Below, one piece after another: positions 41,201-46,552 of a DNA stretch of 46,552 bases. Every line of letters starts with the position of its first letter. The first letter of the stretch is position 1. Origin of the DNA: Caldilineaceae bacterium bin34 (GTDB lineage: Bacteria > Chloroflexota > Anaerolineae > Caldilineales > Caldilineaceae); assembly GCA_002238555.1 (NCBI GenBank), contig MPMO01000039.1, forward strand, positions 1 through 46,552. Reading direction: 5' to 3'. The notes under the pieces were generated by a model. That model ran no database searches, was not told the origin of the DNA, and saw only the letters and a program-made list of their open reading frames with translations. The translations under genes were made by a program, and so were the position numbers.

Positions 41201-44200
41201 TTCGCAAGCGTCCCGAAGGGAACGTTCCTGTCGGTGTCCGTGATGAACCGTTCGAGGGTATAGGCGTTGAACTGGCGGCGCAGGATGGCGTAGGCCTCGA
41301 GGTAGAGGCCGGGAACCTCCACCGAGCCTTGGATCATGTCCAGGGTGTCCTGCCAGAAGTAGAGGTCGTGGGGACGGGCATTCACCACCGTCAGGCCGAG
41401 GGAGTTGCCGTCCCGCCGACCGGCACGGCCCAGCCGCTGGACATAATTCGCCTGGGAGGGAGGCACCGCGTAGAGCATCACCGACGAGAGATCGCCGATG
41501 TCCACGCCCAATTCCAGAGTGGAGGTAGTGGACAGGACGTTGGGGAACCAGCTGTGGTCCCCGTCCATGAACTGCTGTTCGAGGCGTCTGCGGGTCTCGG
41601 CTTCAAGCAGGCCGGAGTGGTCCCGGGCGTTGACCCGGCGGCGCTGGCCGCGGGTCAGCTGCGAACCCAACAGCGGTGCCGGGATTTCAGTTGGCCGGTT
41701 CGCGATCCTGCCGTTGGGGCAACCCGGATTGGGGCAGAACATGCCGGTCCAGGCCTGTGTCTGCGCTGCCTGAACCTGCATGCGCCGTCCGCAACTGTCA
41801 CATGCCAGGGCGACGGTTTCCCTCTCAACCGTGATGTGCTCGGCCCGCAGTGCCCAGATGAGGGATTTGCCGGTCTGTTGAACCTGTTCCGCAATGCCGG
41901 CTTCTTCCAAGTGCCTGAAGGCGAGGATGTAGAGATCTTCAAGGACATCTCCCCTGAGGTTGGGGCCGGCAGGCAGGCATTTGCGCGCCCAGTGGGGATA
42001 CCACCGGGCCGATGAGCCGGCATCGCCGAGGGGTGCGAACTCATCCCGTCCGTTGAGGCTGGGTAACAGGGGCTTGCGGGCGCGCGGGCTGTATGCGGGC
42101 AGGACGTGGCCCATGTTTCGGGATCTGACCATGCCAATCCAGCTTCCGTTGGACCGGGCCAGGCCGCCGATTGGGTCCAGGCCTTTGAGATCGATCCGGA
42201 TCGCGCCGTCATGAATCATCCTGTGCACGACCCCAAGGAGGAACCAGGTACAGGCATCACTATCTGCATCCTCAAAGAGGGAGCCCAGGCGTTCGCCTAC
42301 GTCTGCGGCCAGTCCCTGTCCGGTCCGTTGCAACAGGGACGCGTCGATACCCAGGCACAGCCTGCCCGTGTTTTCCAGGGTGCGACCGAACCGGGACAGG
42401 AAGGTGAGTTCGGCAAAGGCCTCCCAGGTTAGGCGCAGCCCCACATCCTCAATGTCGCGTTCGGGGATTTCCGGCAGTCTCCCGCCGGTGTCGCCTTCGA
42501 ACAGGTCGTTGACGGCGCTGAACCACTTGAGGTCCACGTGGGTCATGGCCCCGACAAACTCCCGTTCGTCGGAGAAGTCGGCTTTGACCCAGGGCGCGAA
42601 CCCGTCCATCAGGGCAGGCAGTGCCGGGGTTTCGGGTTGGTCCGCCAGCCATGCAGCCACCTGCTGGCGCAATACCGTGCGGAAGCTGCGGGCTTCGATG
42701 AAGCCTGCCTTGTGGGCCACGTCCTGCACCGAGTCGGCGAAGGCCAGCAGCTTGGGATCCTCGTTGACCGTGGATGCGAATAGTGTGGAGGTCAGGAAGC
42801 TGGCCATGGAGGTTGAGGCCATGCCGAAGATGCCGAGGCCGGTTGCCGAACCGCAATAGGCGCAGGCCCATTCGCGCCGGCGGCTCGAACCTTCACCGCC
42901 ACTCTTGCCGGGAGCCATCCTCCACGCTCGACGCCAGGCGTTTGCGTTGCATTCCGGGCACGCGTCGGGAGACCTTGCGTGCCGTCCGGCCGCCGAGGCC
43001 TGCCACCGGAGGCACCGGCAACAGACATGCCCGGGCACCACCCTTGACCCCGAGACGAGGGCCGCGTCCGGAGGTTGGGCCAGCAGGTAGACCAGCCTGT
43101 GGGACAAGGGTTTGGCGAAGTACTCCCGGTAGATAGTGTCCCTGTCCTCCACGAAGCCGCTGTTGTCCGGGCTGGTGGCGGTCACCCATGCCATGCCGGA
43201 GCATTCTCGACAGTGGACAACGGGCAGGACTGCTTCTCCAAAGTTGTCGGGAAGGTCGTCGGAGTGCAGCAGGCGCGGTTCGGCTTCCTGGTTCCGGATC
43301 GCTGTGTTGAAATCGTCCCGTAGCTCATTGCTGTTGACGTCGCCGGGTGTGTCGGTGTGTTCCGGGACCGGATCCGGCGGCAACGACACCACCATGCGCT
43401 TCAGCTCCCGAATCCAGAAGTGGACACGGATGGAGAGGAAGGGACGCAGTTCGTCGGTTCCCTCCTCGGAACTTCTGGCGAAGGCCAGCAGTGCCATGAA
43501 ACCCTGAAGCAGGTTTCGTATTTCGGGCTCGGACCACGAACCAAGGTCCGGGAACGACCTCTGGAGGTGGGCTACAACCTCATCAACCGGACGAATGCCT
43601 CCGTTCAAGGCACCGAGCAGGGCGGCCAGGAATTCGTGCAAGCGCAACTGGCAGCCCAGCTCGGCGCGCCAGGTGCCACCGATGTCCTCCGGCGTCTCGC
43701 TCCCAAACCAGGCTTGATACAGACGGCGTATCAATTGGACGGGATCCTGCATGCCTGTGTGGCCGGCAAGGTCTGCCACCAGCGTCTTGTCGGGGAGACG
43801 GTTGAACAGTACGAGGCCTTCGTCGGTTTCGAGGTACTCGGAGAGGTCCTGGCGGTCTTCCGTGACCACCGCGTCTGGCTCGAACTCCTCGTCGAATAAC
43901 GCCTTGGCGTAATCAATGACAGGTTCGGTGTCGTTCTGGTCTCCCAAGGTTGCGGAGGTTCCGATGCAGCACAGGGACCCCTTGGACACGGCCAGGCGGT
44001 CCTTCAGCCGGCGAATGAGACAGGCGAGATCGGTGCCTTGGGCTCCGTCGAAGGTGTGGAGTTCGTCCACGACCAGAAAGCGCAGTGTCTCGGGTGTGTT
44101 CTGTTCCCAGAGGCCCTTGCGTTCCGGACGGACTAGGAGACTGTCCAGCATCCTGTAGTTGGTCAGCAGGATGTCCGGAGGGTGCTCGTGCATCTCCTGA

Positions 44201-44847
44201 CGGGATCGGATGATGTCATCCTCCAACATGGAGGGAGATGCGTCCTGCGGTTCCGCGTCCGCGTACATGCCGGCCGTGACCCGGCCTCTGAGTTCCGGCG
44301 AGTTCCAGATGCGGGTTGCAATGCGCCTGGCCTGGTCCTCCGCCAAGGCATTCATGGGATAGATGACGATGGCCTTGATGCCCGGTTGGTCCGCGTGTTG
44401 GTAGCACCAGTCGAGGATCGGCAGTTGGAAGCATTCGGTCTTGCCGGAGCCCGTACCGGTGGCAATGATCGTTGACCGAGGGGCGTCGGATTGCAGTCTC
44501 TGGAAGGCTTCCAGTTGGTGGGCGTAGGGAGTGTGGCCGAGAGGGACCGAGGTGAAGGGCTTTGTGTCACTGTCGGCGCTGGTGTAAGGCAGGTCCAGGC
44601 TCAGGTACGGTCCCCTGAAGAGGTTTGCCGGTTGTGCGATGAAGCCGTCGATGAGGTCTGAGAAAACAGACGTCGACGGCCTGTAGGAGGCGCGCAGAAC
44701 CTCCTTGACCGCGGTCTTGGCCTGTTCGGTCAAGTCGAGGGGGAGGATGCCGGTGAAGGGCGTGGACGGGTCCAAGGGCGAAGTTTGCACAGCCGGTTCA
44801 ACGTTGTTGCACTGAGTGTTTGGATGACGGGAGTTCGGGAACTCCAA
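38269..44847 (-). CDS. Giant DEAD/DUF1998 helicase, DruE/MrfA-like, with C-terminal nuclease-like domain
   Basis: About 2192 residues. N-terminal superfamily 2 motor: ATGTGSGKTECFQL (Lys136), LLTNYRMLDSLLV, VVDELHTFDGAQGTD (DELH at 261), GTSATLG, ELGVDIGDLSSVML and QRLGRAGRRDG near 1145. Several Cys ribbons follow (CRECSGM, CCRCLRW, CDSCGRRM with CPNPGC, CPNCPHM with CPACGS). A DUF1998-type Cys set (CTCNQH...CYRCLYRY) lies near 1715. A region around 1848-1870 (SQADFILQPV, VLFMDGWRYHK) looks like a PD-(D/E)xK/Vsr-type nuclease. Size and order resemble DruE of Druantia, with DpdJ and MrfA as more distant relatives. No ATG opens the frame. A TTG at 44847 is used here, a GTG near 44787 is possible, and no strong ribosome-binding site is visible. 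It is the first gene of a two-helicase operon. Confidence 0.88.
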   Translation of the reverse strand: MEFPNSRHPNTQCNNVEPAVQTSPLDPSTPFTGILPLDLTEQAKTAVKEVLRASYRPSTSVFSDLIDGFIAQPANLFRGPYLSLDLPYTSADSDTKPFTSVPLGHTPYAHQLEAFQRLQSDAPRSTIIATGTGSGKTECFQLPILDWCYQHADQPGIKAIVIYPMNALAEDQARRIATRIWNSPELRGRVTAGMYADAEPQDASPSMLEDDIIRSRQEMHEHPPDILLTNYRMLDSLLVRPERKGLWEQNTPETLRFLVVDELHTFDGAQGTDLACLIRRLKDRLAVSKGSLCCIGTSATLGDQNDTEPVIDYAKALFDEEFEPDAVVTEDRQDLSEYLETDEGLVLFNRLPDKTLVADLAGHTGMQDPVQLIRRLYQAWFGSETPEDIGGTWRAELGCQLRLHEFLAALLGALNGGIRPVDEVVAHLQRSFPDLGSWSEPEIRNLLQGFMALLAFARSSEEGTDELRPFLSIRVHFWIRELKRMVVSLPPDPVPEHTDTPGDVNSNELRDDFNTAIRNQEAEPRLLHSDDLPDNFGEAVLPVVHCRECSGMAWVTATSPDNSGFVEDRDTIYREYFAKPLSHRLVYLLAQPPDAALVSGSRVVPGHVCCRCLRWQASAAGRHARSPDACPECNANAWRRAWRMAPGKSGGEGSSRRREWACAYCGSATGLGIFGMASTSMASFLTSTLFASTVNEDPKLLAFADSVQDVAHKAGFIEARSFRTVLRQQVAAWLADQPETPALPALMDGFAPWVKADFSDEREFVGAMTHVDLKWFSAVNDLFEGDTGGRLPEIPERDIEDVGLRLTWEAFAELTFLSRFGRTLENTGRLCLGIDASLLQRTGQGLAADVGERLGSLFEDADSDACTWFLLGVVHRMIHDGAIRIDLKGLDPIGGLARSNGSWIGMVRSRNMGHVLPAYSPRARKPLLPSLNGRDEFAPLGDAGSSARWYPHWARKCLPAGPNLRGDVLEDLYILAFRHLEEAGIAEQVQQTGKSLIWALRAEHITVERETVALACDSCGRRMQVQAAQTQAWTGMFCPNPGCPNGRIANRPTEIPAPLLGSQLTRGQRRRVNARDHSGLLEAETRRRLEQQFMDGDHSWFPNVLSTTSTLELGVDIGDLSSVMLYAVPPSQANYVQRLGRAGRRDGNSLGLTVVNARPHDLYFWQDTLDMIQGSVEVPGLYLEAYAILRRQFNAYTLERFITDTDRNVPFGTLANAASRTKGQAGTGALDAWIGFVRANRQDLLSGFRAMFDLPAEGDLFTKLTGFVEGTLPGDAFASSIRNCLEEAREERRTWTNRARAVSRQLDRLKSNKAPPKDRDDQIQQLERDMRAFRRVASELGRQDLLQLLTERGVLPNYAFPAEGIRLRSIILYRAAEGADRNWVNRTYEYARPAASGLSELAPEAFFYAEGHRVTVNSVDLKISEPERWRFCPNCPHMALDGEGQAKTCPACGSRQWGDLGQVHEMVRLRQVHAHNKDRDSRIRDDHEDRTLTRHFRNLYPSFDRHAAESAYLIQSLPQPFGFEFLREVEFTDINFGREIDERDLVHNRRVGGKYILANPFRLCQKCGHALKRHRESEHITDVLTGPSREPAWKDEHAVQCPVRQRDSDEDSAFETYLYYGFPSEAVRIRLPFSSEQETEVASFAAALHLGLRLVFQGKVDHLRSLPLSLQENQYTSHWLFLYDTVPGGTGYLERLASADIFENVLRRALQTMLECTCNQHQDADEAQRKDGCYRCLYRYQDNRYDSVVSRDAAIRILRSVLDQWYKIHPVASVETVEPDRLAESELEDRFESWLEKRVRRDGGRIERSPLPDGGSGYRVVLGDRLWELKRQVRLGSGDSVAVPSQADFILQPVGNTDPEVLPVVLFMDGWRYHKTRVIKDVHQRLSIHASGKFRVWSLTWDDIVQGNDPSGNRSAWNPFRDLKIPALPATDETQVLDGMVRNASAADLLFHYLHNPTPKLWRDLACRLALNTLVVHNASWDDWRETLDGLNDICNDFAQSLPWHSRLGTARSGSSFVVAGAEDQVLTGMPRPADLHPLLYLNTEGDLSQAEWAGALGTFNLLQFLPLMHWVCASDPNPPPFPTAPVADDTPEDGWEEAAEFVAEAARPLLEDLRSQSIQPPAVGWEILSSGEVVVELELAWPDGRIGIHNAPLTQAETRQLQSEGWSLFPLENAGNQVAELRNLLTDKCSV

Positions 44848-44865
44848 CTGTCCCGGCAGTTGGAG
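44830..44865. promoter_or_regulatory. Overlapping palindrome and hairpin at the giant helicase start
   Basis: A 16-bp palindrome (GGAGTTC at 44830-44836 with GAACTCC at 44839-44845) overlaps a second hairpin (9-bp stem, 44842-44850 with 44857-44865, 6-nt loop). They are mutually exclusive and span the putative TTG start codon. They could control translation or bind a repressor. Confidence 0.4.
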
Positions 44866-45522
44866 GAGTCGAAATGCAGAAGGTGAGGCAAATGGGATCA
44901 GGCCGGCGGTGAACAGGGATCAACCGGCTCCGCCTCTGGGATAGTTGTCCAATCATACTTACCGGGCCGGACATGGATATCAACTCGCATCGAGACGACC
45001 CGGTGCAGTCTCGTTGAAGGTGGTGCGAGTCCTGTGTAAAGTCTGGTTCGTTCGGGTAAGGCCATGGTGCCCTCAGTCGTAGGCAGCAGAGGCACTTCGC
45101 CTTCGTCTTCAGCCACCGAGGCAGCTGTACCTATGGCTCGAACTACCCGAAACAGCCTTCAGCCAGTAGGTTCCGATTGGGGATCTCCAAAGTCCACGTA
45201 CCATGGACCAGGGTGCATCAGATGGGCAACCAGACCAATCTTGGGTGGCGAGCCAGCCGACCCAACAGGATTGCCTCGGCCAGAACCTTCTCCAGCTGCT
45301 CTCAGTGTCGGACTACCGTAGACCGCAGGTGCACCAGAAACAACCGGCTGTCCTTGCACCTTGTTCCCGTCTGAAGACCGGCGTCCCCGGACTCCTACAG
45401 GCCGTTCGGGCTGGACCGACACCGTAACTCGGCGGGCACCAGCGTCCACAACACCGACCTGAACGTCCGCTGCACTCACATTGAGGACCAACCGCGGTCG
45501 GTGCGCGGATCCCGGTTATGAA
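44848..45522. other. Region between giant helicase and transposase
   Basis: About 675 bp. Minus-strand frames at 44898-45116 and 45159-45491 could encode peptides, but neither shows a family I recognise or a good start signal. The helicase promoter and one end of the insertion sequence should lie here. I could not identify terminal inverted repeats by eye. Confidence 0.4.
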
Positions 45523-46446
45523 TTACTTCAGGCGGGCCCGGGGCTTGAAGCGCGCCCGGAGGGCACCCGACCAACCTTCCAAGCGGTTGGTGGAGGCGGG
45601 CACCCTGGGGTGGTCTTGGCTGCGCACCAGCTCATGCCAGCGTTCCACGAGGTGCCACAGCAGCTTGCGCACCTCCGGGTGCAGGCGCACGCGGCCCTGC
45701 ATCACCGCCTCCCAGAGGGCCCGCAGGACGGGCCCGGCCTCCGGCGGTCGCGCCCGGGCCAGGCGTCGCAGGATGGGCAGCAGGACCCGGTCCCGGTGGG
45801 TCAGGTCGTGCTTGTCGAGACCCCGGATGTGCCGCTCCACGGTGCGCTGCATGTGCACGGCGCACTGCTGCCGGTCCAGGCCCGCCGCCTCCAGGGCCGG
45901 TCCGTAGACGGGATCGTCGTCGGTCGTCAGCCCCTGCACCCCGCGCGCGGCCAGGTCCGTGAACCAGTTGGCCCAGTCGAGGCCGGGACCGCTCAGGCGC
46001 AGGTCCAGCCGTTCGCCCTGGGGGCCCAGGACCACGGCCACGGGACGCTTGGCACCCCCGAGGGACAGCCAGGTCTCGTCCACCTCGACCCACGACGGCA
46101 GGTCCGCCTGCGGGTCGGGCGCCAGGCTCGGGGCCACCGCCTGCACGTCCCGCCACAGGGTGGCGGCCCCCACCCCGCAGCCCAGCAGGGCCAGGATCCG
46201 GGACAGGCCCCGGAAACTGACGCTGTGCACATACAGGTCGGCTACCAACTCGCGGAAGGTCTGCGGCCGCTGGCGGGAGGTCACGTCGGGCGGCAGGGGC
46301 GAGGCGCTGCCCCGGCAGGCCTTGCACGGCCAGCGCTGGACGCGCAGCCGGCCGAGGACGACCAGATGGCGGGGATAGGTGCCGTTGCGGCGCCAGGCAC
46401 AGGCTCCGCAATGGGGGCAGGCGCCGGCCCTGGTCGTCAGCGTCGT
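45523..46446 (-). pseudogene. Mutator/IS256-like transposase, 5' end disrupted
   Basis: The frame is open from 46446 to the stop at 45523, about 307 codons, but no standard start codon precedes the N-terminal zinc ribbon (CPHCGACAWRRNGT, then CKACRGSA, in frame at 46310-46420). The first GTG, at 46284, would cut the ribbon off. The catalytic Asp residues are suggested in WVEVDETWLSLGGAKR and GLTTDDDPVYGPAL, with the C/H motif QQCAVHMQR and the Glu in STNRLEGWSGALRARFK. The family resembles mutator-type DDE transposases. A TAG at 46447-46449 and then an unrelated transposase sequence on the other strand interrupt it, so it is probably truncated and inactive. Confidence 0.75.
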
Positions 46447-46552
46447 CTACCGGGGCCTGGCCATCCCCGTGGCCTGGCGCATCCAGACCGGCGGCCAAGC
46501 CGGGCCCTGGATGCCGGACCTCTGCGACCTGCTGGACCACCTGGGTCCGGTC
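46430..46552 (+). pseudogene. IS4-family transposase fragment running off the right edge
   Basis: The plus-strand frame reads 41 residues (LVVSVVYRGLAIPVAW, then WMPDLCDLLDHLGPV) matching the conserved region of IS4-type DDE transposases around the YRG-x-AIP-x-AW block. The upstream part is missing because it abuts the oppositely oriented mutator-like transposase at about 46430. It continues beyond the window, so the rest cannot be judged. Confidence 0.7.

Noticed and set aside
39310..42015. A 901-residue plus-strand frame inside the giant helicase
   Set aside because: It is antisense to clear helicase and Cys-ribbon motifs on the minus strand and has no recognisable domains.
44830..44845. 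LexA-like box at the giant helicase start
   Set aside because: The half-sites GTTC and GAAC are in the wrong order and spacing for a LexA operator.
44898..45116. A 72-codon minus-strand frame upstream of the giant helicase
   Set aside because: No family, weak start and no coupling to the helicase, so not called as a gene.
45159..45491. A 110-codon minus-strand frame downstream of the transposase
   Set aside because: No recognised domain or ribosome-binding site; it could be coding but cannot be supported.
1..46552. CRISPR arrays, rRNA and tRNA genes
   Set aside because: No regularly spaced repeats and no cloverleaf or rRNA-like stretch were recognised by reading; a tRNA scan would be needed to exclude them fully.

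Overview
The window is GC-rich bacterial DNA with dense coding, Shine-Dalgarno-led starts and short intergenic gaps. No rRNA, tRNA or CRISPR array was recognised. The gene mix is a lone iterative-looking polyketide synthase (PKS), formylglycine-type sulfatases, a GH29 fucosidase, a sugar ABC importer with a Tat/lipoprotein binding protein, a Uma2 nuclease and a large helicase/ATPase defence island. This suits an uncultured, possibly marine or sponge-associated, heterotroph such as a Chloroflexota-like lineage. That assignment is inference from gene content only; there is no marker gene here.

Layout. (1) 0.6-11.0 kb, plus strand: a 3452-residue type I PKS with domain order KS-AT-DH-cMT-ER-KR-ACP-KS-AT. 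The second AT has lost its catalytic Ser and much of its core, and the protein stops right after it. A 12-bp perfect inverted repeat lies 130 bp upstream in an AT-rich island. (2) 11.4-18.4 kb: a DUF4013 membrane protein; on the minus strand a sulfatase, a GH29 alpha-L-fucosidase and a HAD dehalogenase in series; a 34-residue peptide gene that looks like a PqqA/RiPP precursor leader; and a FadD/AlkK-type acyl-CoA ligase. (3) 19.1-24.9 kb, minus strand: a carbohydrate ABC importer (binding protein, two permeases, no ATPase) with an intercistronic hairpin, a decayed transposase, and a second sulfatase. (4) 25.3-29.5 kb: a Cys-cluster small protein, a DnaQ-type exonuclease with a C-terminal BRCT domain, a Gfo/Idh/MocA oxidoreductase and a Uma2 nuclease with a charged repeat tail.

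(5) 29.7-44.9 kb, all minus strand: the accessory defence-like island. It holds two tightly coupled operons. One is DUF3883 - TrlF-like PHP/SMC ATPase - AlbA_2/HATPase protein, joined by an ATGA overlap and a 3-nt gap. The other is a 2192-residue DEAD/DUF1998 helicase (DruE-like) followed, with an ATGA overlap, by a RelE-fold/UvrD helicase fusion. A DUF488 gene follows a broken fragment of a second copy of the UvrD helicase, so the island has been duplicated and rearranged. (6) 45.5 kb to the end: a mutator-like transposase whose 5' end abuts an oppositely oriented IS4-family transposase fragment. The decayed copy at 22.9-23.1 kb belongs to the same transposase family.

How the parts may work together (inference): sulfatases, fucosidase and the importer fit desulfation and uptake of sulfated fucose-containing glycans. 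The PKS, with the acyl-CoA ligase nearby, fits synthesis of a methyl-branched, reduced acyl chain. The helicase/ATPase island fits anti-phage or anti-plasmid defence flanked by insertion-sequence debris.
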